A stretch of DNA of 64,000 nucleotides. It comes from Diplocarpon mali (Eukaryota; Ascomycota; Leotiomycetes; Helotiales; Drepanopezizaceae). The first letter of the stretch is position 1. Each line of letters opens with the position of its first letter. The notes under the pieces are model-generated. The model saw nothing but the letters and a program-made list of their open reading frames with translations, ran no database searches and was not told where the DNA came from. A program made the translations under genes and the position numbers. Positions 12,440-22,140 of the stretch are shown here, piece after piece. The stretch covers positions 65,394 through 129,393 of the forward strand of contig JAENRP010000003.1 in the NCBI GenBank assembly GCA_024741835.1. The letters run 5' to 3'.

Positions 12440-12699
12440 TCGTTGAAATTCGATCACCAAGTCGAACTTTTATTGTCCATGGGAGGGGTGCACAATTTGC
12501 ATCAAACTCACGACCGATCTGTTAGATGAGATAGGTTACTCCTCTTTTTTTTGCTCCCTCGGAGAACGTTAGGAGGAAATTCAAAAAGCGTTCATGAACC
12601 AGGCGCTACCCCTGCAACTCCCTTCTCCAAGAGCTTGCTCAGTCAAATAGATTCTCCGCAATACTGTAATCTCCATAATGCCTCGCTCGACATGTACGC

Positions 12700-15600
12700 T
12701 TAGCGCCCAAACTCGAGACTTGGAATAATCACTGGCCCATATTTCGTTGGCGCGGCAAAACCGCTGTCTCCCTGCACTATAAAGTCTACCGCCAAACTCA
12801 GCTTCGCTAGACCTGCCTGCCCGTTCTGTGAATTTGCCGAGTAGGCTGTGCCAGATACAGCTTCTGGATCGTATGCTACGAAGGCGACGTAGTTCCTCCT
12901 GCCCATCAATTTTTTCATTTCCCGCGGACCGCCGTTGATGTCGGTCTGGAAGATCTCCATCATGTCTTCCTTCGTGTCTGAGACTTGGTTGGTGGTCTTT
13001 TGGCCGTTGATCGGCACGTAGAGTGGCTTGTTGTTGTGGAGCATTTTCAGGACGTAGGATGGTGGAGGTGCAGCTACGACGGCCGAGGAAATCACTTGAT
13101 ACATTGTTTTGTGATCGCTGGGGTGGCTTGGGTCATGGACTAGGCCTGCACCACAGCAGTTAACATCTGCATACACTGTCAGCCGAATACTTCTTAGCGA
13201 GGTGTAAAGGGTGCTTGCCTCCGGATATGAAGGTCATGCGCACACCCTTCTGGTTCGCGATTCCTTGTAAGGTTCGGATTAAGTAGGTCCGCTCCAGATC
13301 TTTCGATTCATGTGTCCACATATCGCGTAGCTCATCAGCGATATCAATGTCACCAAATGTGTTCAGAACACCCCCCATCAAACCAGATTTACCAACCGCC
13401 TTCTTCACTTGACTGAAACCAGACGCCACGGCGTCTTTGCCGCCAACGACGCCAGCCACGGAACTCGTGACCTTCCCAAGCAGGTTGTATGTTCCAGTAA
13501 CCCCCTTCTTGGCTGTCGTTATGGTATGGGCGATACTTTCAACCGTGTCAAGACGAGGATAGACAACAGGGACGGAAATCATCCATAAACAGTGCTGGAC
13601 ACTGGGCGGCAATGTTGCTACCTTGGGAAATAACCCTTGGTAGGTCGGGCCTGCCAAAACTTGACGTTGATTACGCTCTGAGCGGCAATCCGGCCCAATC
13701 ACTACTACGGCTGGACCAAGATACTTGACGAAATGCCAGCCTGAGCCAGTGATAGTAAAGATATCAACGTCCGAATTGACATCCCGGAGAATCTCTAGGG
13801 TAGTGTGATGTTGGAATAGGAGGTACATCTCAATAGCAATCCGCCCAATGTTCTTGAACATGTTGGAGGATTGCATGTAGTCGGGGTATGAGCCGAAGCC
13901 ATCAAAGCTATCAACTAGTCAGGACTCGAATGTCGGGCAGAGAAGGAATCGACTCACATGTCATGATCATTAATTTGTAAAATATGAGGAATTTGTGCGA
14001 ATGCTTCCCTCAGGTACGGCTGGTCGAAATGACTCGTGTAGTAGTGAAAATAGGCGTGAGAGACATCTTCTTCATGTCGTGCAGTCCAAGCAACACTCTT
14101 TCGGTTGTCCTTCCCGCTCATGGCTAGCCATTGCTTGAGCAGTGGGATTTCTTTCCACAATCTATCTCCGTAGACTTGGTCACCCAGCCCCAACTGCACA
14201 TGGAATCCACCACACTCAACATTCTTTTGCAGGATATCTTTCCACATGAATCCGATGCCACCAAGCTTAGAACGTTCGTTGACACTTGTATTCATGGCGA
14301 AATCATTACCTGAATGTGCTATGAATTTCCAATTCGTCTCGTGGCGCCCTGCTACGAGAAATTCATAACGCGTGCACCCTAAATGGGAGGTGATTGCATA
14401 CGTCCATTTGTCGCTCGGTCCCTCACCCATCTGTAGGTCTACATCGTATCGGTAGAAGGTCCACCGCTGATGTGTGAAGATCGGGCTGGCCTTCAGTTGG
14501 CGTGGATTGGGAGACAAGTCAACGCTTTGATGGATGTGGATCGTCGGTGGTTGTGGAGCATCGGTCACCAGCATTATCGAGCCAAGCCATACACCCCTTT
14601 CCATGTCCATGTTGACATAACGGAGGTATGGTCCAAAGTAGACTCCGTTTGTAGGTGCAATTTTGTACATGTCAACTCCAGCACTTGGTGGAGGACCTGA
14701 GAATCCTGCAGCAGTGGGTGTCTGAGAGGCCATACTCATGATACTTTCCGCATAACCCGGAGTGTGTGGTGGGAAGCCAGGTGATGCGAGGGGAGTTTTG
14801 CCAAAAGCGCTGAATCCCGGAGAAGCCAACGGGTTCCCATACGTTGACATCGTGGGTGACAGTGGGGCAGTGTCAGGGTGGTTCAAGGGTGTTGGTCCCT
14901 TTGGAAATTCCCACTGAGTGGCTTGGGTCGGGAGATGAATGTAATAGTACTGCCCGGAATTTTGATCGAGGTGAGCAATCCATCCTTCTGGAAGAGGTGG
15001 GGGCGAACTAGGACCTGCACCTTGGAAGGGTGACGAATTGGCAAACTGCTGTACAGGAGCTGTCTGTGCAGCCTGCTGTTGATTTTGTGGTGGCCCTACT
15101 CTCTGATCATTGGCAAACGCTGGATGGCCCGGGTGTTGTAATTCAGGGGATGTGAGGGGAGAAGAAACAGTTGGTTTCGGAGCTGTATTGATCGCGGCCG
15201 GCACGCTGCCAGTGCGGCCCTTCTCACTGTGATGTGTCTGAGCGGCCCCAGAACTGCCCGGAGTCACACTCGAATAGGCTGGTGGAGGGGACGGGGACAA
15301 TTGCATGCGCTGAAAATCCTGCTCTAGTGTGCTAGGCTGACTTCCTGAGTTGGACCTACCTTGCCGATGCCCTCGAGGAGGTGAGGTGCTGGTCACCTGG
15401 TTCAGCCCTTGGTAAACGGTTGGCGGGCCATGAGGTTGGCTGTCTGGGGATTCAGTGGGCGTCCAAGGTCTAGCAATGTTATGATGCTGACCGGGAACAA
15501 GGCCAGGGGACTGAGGAAGCTGAGGGACGTGTGGAGGTCCATATTGATGTTGCCTTTGAGCGGCCGCGGCGTTCTGTGCTTGTAGACTGCTCAAGGTAAC

Positions 15601-16446
15601 GGTCCCCGAAATTCCTGCCGCTGCATATCGAGCTTCGATGCCCCCACCAGATTGCTCTCCAGGCCCTACAATCGGCGTCTCTGGTGGAGGAGGCGAACCC
15701 CTTGTGGCTCTGGTGGTCGAAGTCGAGGCTGTCGAAGCGAATCTATTCATCGCGCTGGGAGCGATTAAGTTGTGGTTATCTGATGATGTCCCATTAAGCT
15801 CAGCCGCCTCTGAGGCAGGCGGCGGGTAGATTTGCTGATGGAATTCGGGATACGAAGGAGTGCTTGTTTGAGACGGGACCGACGCAGAGGCTATGTGCTT
15901 GGGATCTCTCCGGGATTGTTTGGTAAATAGCTCCTCCTTATCCGACAAATCTGGACCAAGAGAATCTGGAAAAGGTTTGGGGGCAGTACCGCGTCGTTCT
16001 GCTAGACCTGGACCTCTCTTGTCAACGGGGCCTGTAGTCAACCGTGATGTGACTTCATTCGAGACAGTCCTTCCCCCGCTGGTTGGCCTGCTTTGTTCCT
16101 TGGGCACCCCTCCTGGCTCTTGTATACCTGGTGCCACTCTGGGATCCTCGTAGTATGGAGCGCGCTTGTTTCGAGTCTCGGAGGGTCTGGCATAGATGTC
16201 GTCGTCGTCGTCGTCGGCAGGATAAGGCAGAGGGCTGGCTGAGCTTGATGCGCCAGGAGGCAGCGGGAAACTATGCTTGCTGGATGGGGCCGGGTAGTTG
16301 AATCTGCCAGAAGAAGCCGAGTCTGCTCGAGGTTTAGGGCTGGTTGGCTTGGATATTCTCAAAGGCTCGACCGTAGGGCTGTCTTCGCCGTTCGAGGGTC
16401 TTTGGAAGAAGAGCTCCTCATCTGGCTTGCCTTGACGGCCGGCCAT
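12700..16446 (-). CDS. WW-domain PhoD-like phosphatase (1214 aa)
   Basis: Three exons on the minus strand: 16446-13958, 13907-13219, 13166-12700. Intron 1 is 50 nt GTGAGT...TAG. Intron 2 (13218-13167, 52 nt) starts GCAAGC and ends GCAG, a GC-AG intron that restores ISG-DVNCCGAG. Residues 1-480 are Pro/Ser/Gln-rich and probably disordered. A WW domain lies at about 482-515 (LPEGWIAHLDQNSGQYYYIH, then TQWEFP), binding proline-rich ligands. The C-terminal half is a PhoD-like metallophosphatase: GLGDQVYGDRLW, and QINDHDIFDGFGSYPDYMQ across the first splice, with metal-binding Asp residues. Substrate unknown. I chose ATG 16446; the frame is open upstream to 16515 but lacks another ATG. The combination suggests a phosphoesterase recruited to Pro-rich partners. 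It is divergent from CDC6. Confidence 0.9.
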
Positions 16447-17628
16447 CTTCAGGAACGAAGCTGCACGGTCCAATGAAGAATCACTGCGAGAAACACCGAG
16501 TGTTGTGTTTCGCAAGTCGGAGTCGATGGGTAGGCTGTGGCTCTCGAGGCAGACAAATCGCTGCCGACAAGGCGGGGTCCTGTATCAAAACCGAGGCCGG
16601 GGCTATGCGACCGCGATGGTGGAGGCCCGCACCTGTGCAGCTCCGTAGAAATGCAGACTTTGACGAGAGATGCAAATGTGCAAAGCTGCGAAGCGGCCGA
16701 ACGATGCAAAATGCGCGCAAGGAAAGGAGGACAAGCAGGCTGTTCCACAGTGGATGGACAGGTAGATTTGACGCCGCTCTCCCTCCGCGCCATGGGATCT
16801 GGTGATTGGCGGGGAGGTGGGGGATATGGAGGGCTGCCAGCTTGGTCATGCTGGTACCTACAGGTATAGGAAAGATGGGTTTAGATTGGGTTGCCTGTCC
16901 ACCTTGCAGTCATCGGGAGCAAAGACCACCAAGGACCCTTGCGGGCGGCTACAGCAGTACAGGAATCGATCAACTGGAAAAGAGCACCAAGGGCCGGGCT
17001 TGGACTGGAGCTGCATTGCCGCGGAGGATGAAATGCGTAGAAGTTTGTGTCCGACACATATGTATACATGGGCGCATATCTGAGAGGAAGAGGAGGGATG
17101 CGTTCTCGGATTGTGTACAGACATGGCATTTATTTGACTTGCGGCGGGATGGTCACAGCGCGTGCGAAAGGACCGAGAGAAGCACGGGACCACGTGGACA
17201 CAAATCATAAAATCATCTGAAGACCCGCACCGACAACTATCTCTCAAATACACTTATCTTCCTAGCCATCCATCCTTGGATCTGGTACTTCGTTCGGTGA
17301 TTACTGACCATGTTCGTGCGAATACTGCAAATACAACGGCGAAGCGAGTAGAAATTTCCTTATACCTACCCATGCCGCCACCGCCCTACATCCCATCCCC
17401 CCCCCCCTGCTGCTCGGTTCGGTTCCGTTCAAGGGCGAATGGCGGGATCCACTTTATCGCGTATATCGCTTCAAGTTCGTCGCGTCCGGACGCGCCAGGA
17501 CGCGTTCCTCTTTAAAGCTTCTTGGCCTGCCTCCTTCCCAGCCGACATCTTCAAGTTCCTTCTTGATCACAGCTTCCTCCTTCACCACGACCCGACCCCG
17601 GCCTACGAAGCAAGAACCATCCGACACC
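16447..17628. other. divergent promoter region, WW-phosphatase / CDC6
   Basis: 1.18 kb between two divergently transcribed genes. Open frames of 60-134 codons exist on both strands but none has family features. The CDC6-proximal 300 bp contain C-rich runs (about 17396-17410) and the MCB-like cluster listed separately. The rest shows nothing I can name. Confidence 0.45.
17480..17505 (+). promoter_or_regulatory. MCB-like cluster (MBF sites) upstream of CDC6
   Basis: Three CGCG cores at 17481, 17491 and 17501 sit exactly 10 bp apart: TCGCGTCC (reverse ACGCGA), ACGCGCC and a perfect ACGCGT at 17500-17505. ACGCGT is the MluI cell-cycle box bound by MBF (Mbp1/Swi6, or Res1/2-Cdc10), which drives G1/S transcription; the CDC6 orthologue cdc18 is a classic MBF target in fission yeast. 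The cluster lies 124-149 bp before the CDC6 ATG. Binding is inferred from sequence and context. Confidence 0.6.
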
Positions 17629-19561
17629 ATGGCTTCTTCGTTTTTGGGAAAGAGAACCCGCTCAGGGAACTCAGGTTCGACAAATTCGGCAGCATCGAAG
17701 CGAGTCAAAATCTGCCGGCAAGAAGAGTTGTCCGATGAGAACGACAATCCCTTCGTCACCAAAGTCACGCCTCTTAATGTTCAAGATGGCGGGCCGGTGG
17801 ACAGTGGCGAGTCCACGCCGGCCAAGCATGGAGCTGCTGCTGGCAGAAGAATCTTCCTATCTCCTGCAAAGGTCTTCGACACGAGCGAGATCGGTCAGTA
17901 TTCGGGTTTTCTTGCCCGCAGAACCAAGCTAATCTGGAAGAGACAATTATCCGGAAAATATTCGATATCCCACGCCGAAGACTCCACGACACCGAGATGC
18001 GCTTTCAAAGAGCGTCAGCGTTACACCCAGGCATCGCGTCATGCTCACCGGAAAGCCCTTGACTCCTCGGACTCCTCGGACTCCAGTCACGCCTGGTGGA
18101 TCGATCGCGACTGTCTACAGTCGAGCCAGACAGCTCTTTACACGCAGCACAGAGCCTGGACGACTGGTTGGGAGAGAGGCTGAAAGAGAAGAACTATCGG
18201 CCTTTGTCAAGGAACGTATTGCCAACACTTCTGGAGGATGTACCTATGTCAGTGGACCACCAGGAACCGGCAAAAGTGCTATTGTCCACGAGGTCATCGA
18301 GTCGCTCGGGCCATCCCCCACGGTCAAGAAGGCGTACATAAATTGTATGAGTATGAAGACTTCCAAGGATCTGCAAGGAAAGTTGTTGGAAAACTTGTGC
18401 GAAGGAGTCGAGGTCTTGGATGGCGATGAGATCAAAACTCTACAGGGAACGTTCTTCTCTAGGAAGAAGTCCAAGACGGTCTTTGTTGTCACCCTAGACG
18501 AAATCGATCACATCCTCACACTGGACCTGGAGATTCTATATAAGCTATTCGAATGGTCGCTTCAGAAATCCTCGCGGCTTATCTTGGTTGGAATCGCCAA
18601 CGCACTGGACATGACGGACCGCTTCCTTCCGCGCCTGAAGGCCCGCAATCTAAAGCCACTGCTCCTCCCGTTCTTGCCATACACCGCAACTCAAATCAAA
18701 ACAGTCCTTGTAACCCGCCTAAAGTCTCTCGTGGCAGGCGACAGCCCAACACCCGACTTTGTGCCCTTCCTCCATCCAGCAGCTATCGAGCTGTGCTCCC
18801 GGAAAGTGTCTAGTCAGAGCGGCGATTTACGAAAGGCGTTCGATATTTGCCGACGGGCTATCGATATTGTGGAATCGGAAACCAAAATGAAGCATGAGCA
18901 GATGCTGAGTGAGCTGCTGCTGCAGGAAACTCCTTCCAAGAAACCACTTGGCGAGAACATGAACCTTTCCTCAGCCGGTCTCAAGTCTCCCCAGTCCGTA
19001 CCGCTGAAGTCCCTCGCTCAATCGCTGGGAGCCCTTACGGTTGAGACTGCTCCGCGAGCCCTGATCTCGCATGTCAACAAAATCACTTCCTCAACTTTCG
19101 GCAACGGAGCGAACCAGAGACTAAAGGCCCTGAATCTCCAGCAAAAGGCAGCGCTATGCGCCTTGGTAGCAGTCGAGAAGAAGAAGCGAGAGGCAGCAGC
19201 ACACGTAATGGCCACACCCTCCAAGTCCAGAAACGCAGCTCCGACCATCAAAGCCCTGTTCGACGTCTACTGCAGACTATGCACACAAGACTCCATCTTG
19301 CACCCTCTCACCAGCACGGAATTCCGAGACGTGATTGGAAGTTTGGAGACTCTGTCGTTGGTCAGTGCTGTGGATGGCCGAAATGGGTCATTTGTAGGAT
19401 TGGCTGGTCAGAGAAAGGTCCGGAAATTCGGAGGCGGTGTTGGTGTGGGAGATGAGAAGCGAGTCGGGAGCTGCGTCAGCGAGAAGGAGGTGGTGCAGGC
19501 TGTCGAAGGTCTTGGGGCAGGCATTTTGAAGAGCATCTTGTATGGCGAGGGGTTGGATTGA
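17629..19561 (+). CDS. CDC6: replication licensing ATPase Cdc6 (627 aa)
   Basis: Two exons: 17629-17893 and 17943-19561, a 49-nt intron (GTCAGT...GAAGAG with GCTAAT branch). The splice restores a continuous frame EIDNYPENIRYPTPKTPRHR. AAA+ ATPase that works with ORC and Cdt1 to load MCM2-7 at origins. Walker A GPPGTGKS is at about 193-200, Walker B VVTLDEIDHIL at about 270-280, and a sensor-2-like SGDLRKAFDICRRA follows; the last 150 residues fit the winged-helix domain. The N-terminus has basic GKRTRSG and ASKRVK (possible NLS) and dense CDK consensus sites between about 85 and 140: TPKTPRHR, VTPRHR, LTPRTPRTPVTPGG. Such clusters mark Cdc6/Cdc18 for CDK-dependent degradation. ORC1 is the nearest alternative, but there is no BAH domain and the length fits Cdc6. 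Confidence 0.95.
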
Positions 19562-19884
19562 AGTCCCCGGGCTCTCTCCTTTCCCTGCTTCTCTGTTCTT
19601 CGTGGAGCGTTGGGCCTGAGCACTGATTAGGAACAGCATTGGGAGACCTTGTATAGGATGGAACTCTGGGTCGGGCCCGCAGCAGCGGGGGAGTTAGGGG
19701 GAGTTAGGGGGAAGTAGTATTCGTCCGAACCAGCGCGCGAAGTTGTTGACCCCAGAGTCTGCGGCGGCGTGACTGAGCTTTCCTTGAAGCGCACGGGAAG
19801 TATAGCTAATGTCCTAGGTAGAGCTTGACTGGCGTTGTTTCCGGAGAAGCGAGGTGGCATTGCGTGTACGGTGTACCTGATGGT
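19562..19884. other. 3' flank of CDC6 with a possible minus-strand exon
   Basis: A minus-strand frame at 19627-19860 (77 codons from ATG) is protein-like, Ser/Pro-rich (PLTPPNSPAAAG), but has no splice partner I could place and no known motif. A GGGGGAGTTA direct repeat at about 19688-19712 underlies part of it. It might be the 3' end of the small hypothetical gene listed next. Confidence 0.25.
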
Positions 19885-20058
19885 TCAGCTCGATGGGACG
19901 GCCCGCGCACGGCGCGAAGGTTCCAACTCGAGCAGCTCCTCCTGGTCTTCGGTCAACGAGGAGCTGATTGAGATGAAGTTCTTCGGTTCCGTGTCCCTTG
20001 GGGTCTCATTCTCGTGTATAGGATTATCAATGCTTTTTGACAAGTATGCGGGACTCAT
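19885..20058 (-). CDS. possible small ORF or last exon (57 codons)
   Basis: Minus-strand frame from ATG 20058 to TGA 19885. The product has protein-like composition with an acidic stretch (LTEDQEELLELEPS) followed by SRRARAV. It could instead be the 3' exon of a gene that starts at 20755, because an AG acceptor context (TTATCATAG) stands directly upstream, at about 20064. An overlapping frame at 20027-20194 is also open. I do not recognise a family and cannot decide between a separate gene, an exon and chance. Confidence 0.25.
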   Translation of the reverse strand: MSPAYLSKSIDNPIHENETPRDTEPKNFISISSSLTEDQEELLELEPSRRARAVPSS

Positions 20059-20284
20059 CACCTATGATAAAGAGGTTCTCTGAGACCTCATTGTGAGGTC
20101 TGATCTGAAGCTGTGCCAGGGCTGTGCAAGGGAGCTGATTGCGAGTCACTTGACTGAAGATGAGTTTGGTGAGCGAACGCGAAATATCTGTCATGCTTTG
20201 CCTTGTCCCGGTGTCGGTGACGAACCTCTAGTAGGCCAGGTACGAATCTCTCTCTCTCTCTCTATTCCCCCTCCCCCACCCGAC

Positions 20285-20755
20285 TCAAGCCTTCCCGTCC
20301 CCCTCTGCACCGCTCGGCTCCGCCCCGGCCTTCTCCGCATGGGCATGGTCCAGCCTCTTGCGCTCCGACTCCTCGCAACTCGCGAGCAAATCATCGATCT
20401 TCCTCTCCAACTTGGTCAGGTTGGACTCCAGCCTCTCGGCCGTCTTTTCTCCCCTAGAGTATTTGTCATTATATGCTCTCGACCTCACCAGTGCCAGTAG
20501 TATCAGAAGTGGTTCGTGGCGGCCCGTCGATGGGGCTGAATCTTGGGCTGCGGCATGGGTGATGATGGTCGGTGGCTACTTTTGGCGACCCATGAAGACT
20601 TCACCTCGAGGCGTTGGTGGGGGCAAGGTTCTAGTAGTTTGCGAGGTGAGGTGCGAATCACACGAGTCGTCGGTATCCGTGTCAATTGTAGACGACACGC
20701 TACCCAGTTTCAAGATGCGGAGCGCGGGGCCGGGATTTGTCGATGCCCTGGACAT
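20285..20755 (-). CDS. small hypothetical coiled-coil protein (124 aa)
   Basis: Two exons on the minus strand: 20755-20580 and 20483-20285, separated by a 96-nt intron (GTAGCC...GTGAG) that restores the frame FMGRQK-SRAYNDKYSRGEK. The N-terminal half is polar with an acidic TDTDD run and a TPRG segment; the C-terminal half is a charged heptad-like helix (AERLESNLTKLERKIDDLL) likely to form a short coiled coil, followed by an Ala/Gly/Glu tail. No domain recognised. Support comes from two ORF segments joined by plausible splice sites and from protein-like composition, not from homology. The true 3' end may lie further downstream (see 19885-20058). It is convergent with CDC6 and its ATG is 42 bp from a transposon end. 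Confidence 0.5.
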
Positions 20756-20799
20756 GGGAAAGGTGCAGATGCGGATGGTGGGATTGCGGTGCCAACGTA

Positions 20800-21252
20800 C
20801 TTAGTACATGCCCGAAATAATGTACAATTGCTGTCTGTGCGTAGTTCTACCGGTTTCCATTAACAGGGCTCATATACAGGGGGTATAGCCAATGATTTAT
20901 CTATAACGATTCGCCGCTTTTTGCATTAAAAATCAACGCTTTCAATATGGATTCTTCATTTAGTATACCGACTCCAAAGACACCTACAAAACAGACCTCT
21001 CGTGACGAACGAGTACGCTATCAGACTCTTTATTTTAATGCCGGTTGGACTCAAGATCAGATCGCCCTTTAATTGAACCTTACTCGATATCCAGTATAAT
21101 ACGCTTTAATCAGGGTAATGCTAGAGAGATGTAAAGCTGTGATCGCAGCAGGAGGAGGCCATACAAAATATTAAGGAAATTGTAAAAGCAGCATTGCCAA
21201 GTATCTAGTGTGCACGGCCTAGAATTGTACATTATTTACCCATAGTACGAAG
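20800..21252 (+). mobile_element. decayed Tc1/mariner-like element with TIRs (453 bp)
   Basis: Flanked by TA (20798-20799 and 21253-21254), the target duplication of Tc1/mariner elements. The left end CTTAGTACATGCCCGAAATA and the inverted right end CTTCGTACTATGGGTAAATA form imperfect TIRs that continue through AATGTACAATT. Inside is a broken start of a transposase (next entry). Most of the transposase is missing, so it is a non-autonomous deletion derivative. A shorter copy lies at 52187-52356 in the opposite orientation. Confidence 0.85.
20947..21120 (+). pseudogene. N-terminal relic of a Tc1-like transposase
   Basis: ATG 20947 opens a 41-codon frame that reads DERVRYQTLYFNAGWTQDQI, the helix-turn-helix start typical of fungal Tc1-like transposases. 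It stops at TAA 21070-21072; the same frame resumes with LNLTR and meets another TAA a few codons later. Both stops fall where the family has glutamine, as expected from CAA-to-TAA changes, the kind left by repeat-induced point mutation or cytosine deamination. No DDE catalytic region remains. Confidence 0.75.
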
Positions 21253-21412
21253 TACTTTGCGATCTGCTCGAGGGTCTAGAGCCCGTGGTGGTTAGCGAGA
21301 TCAGCGCGGTTCCTGTAAGCGCCGACTGGACCGAGCCAAGGGTCAGAGTGGCGGCGACGCGATGTGATGGGACGCGTCACGGGGGAAGGAGCACGAGGAG
21401 CCAGGTGCGGAT

Positions 21413-21490
21413 GTGAATGGAGATGGAGATGGAGATGGAGATCGTGATGGTGATGAAGATGCAAATGCAAATGTAAATGCAAATGAAAAC
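21413..21490 (+). repeat. GGAGAT / GATG / CAAATG microsatellite tract
   Basis: Runs of GGAGAT (about four copies), then GTGATG/GAAGAT and several CAAATG units make one compound hexanucleotide tract. It is translated on both strands as low-complexity peptide, which explains an artefactual frame. Confidence 0.85.
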
Positions 21491-21984
21491 GAATTCGGCG
21501 CGTTTCCTGGTTGCCACACCCTCTTCTCACTGGAGGATCCAGTCGGCCTGAGGAGCGGCACGTGCCCACGCCGAGTGGAAGGCCCCAGACACGGTTACTC
21601 GGAGACTGATGGAGGGTGCACATACCTGAGCCAGCTCGTGTTCCTCGTCTGGAGTGCCTCCGTCTCCTGCTGGGAAGCGGCCCGAGGCTGCCATGCTGGT
21701 CGGGGCTCCGGGTGGCAGCCGTCGAGGTTGCGAGAGTCGAGCGCGGGCGAGGGGAGCAGCCGGCTTGGGTCACGCGAGGGCGATGAGAGGAGAGCGGAGA
21801 GAGGAGAGAGAGGAGAGGGGAGAGGTGGGCGGTTGACGAGAGGAGAGGTGAGAGTGAGAGGCATGGCATTCCCTCGGACGCGAGGATACGGCCTACGAGA
21901 GAGGCGACGAGCCTTTGCGGAGCAAGGGACCGTCTCGCTTAGACTCTTGGCATGGAGGGGGCGAGGGAAGCGGATACCAGGTCG

Positions 21985-22140
21985 GTAGGTATGTAGGTAG
22001 GTATAGGTAGGTAGATATATAGCTTGGCAGGTATGTAGGTAGGCATATAGGTGGGTATGTAGGTTGGTATATAGGTAGCTAGGTATATGGGTAGGTAGGT
22101 ATATAGCTAGGTAGATATATAGCTTGGCAAGTATATAGCT
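21985..22140 (+). repeat. TAGG/TATAGG repeat array with 100-bp higher-order period
   Basis: Dense GTAGG, GTATGTAGG and TATATAG units. A longer segment, GTAGATATATAGCTTGGCA, occurs at 22011 and again at 22111, exactly 100 bp apart, so the array has a higher-order tandem structure on top of the short unit. Confidence 0.85.

Noticed and set aside
17894..17921. 28-nt intron in CDC6 ending at CCCGCAG
   Set aside because: Too short for a fungal intron and leads to an in-frame TAA; the 49-nt version to 17942 keeps frame and includes a branch point.
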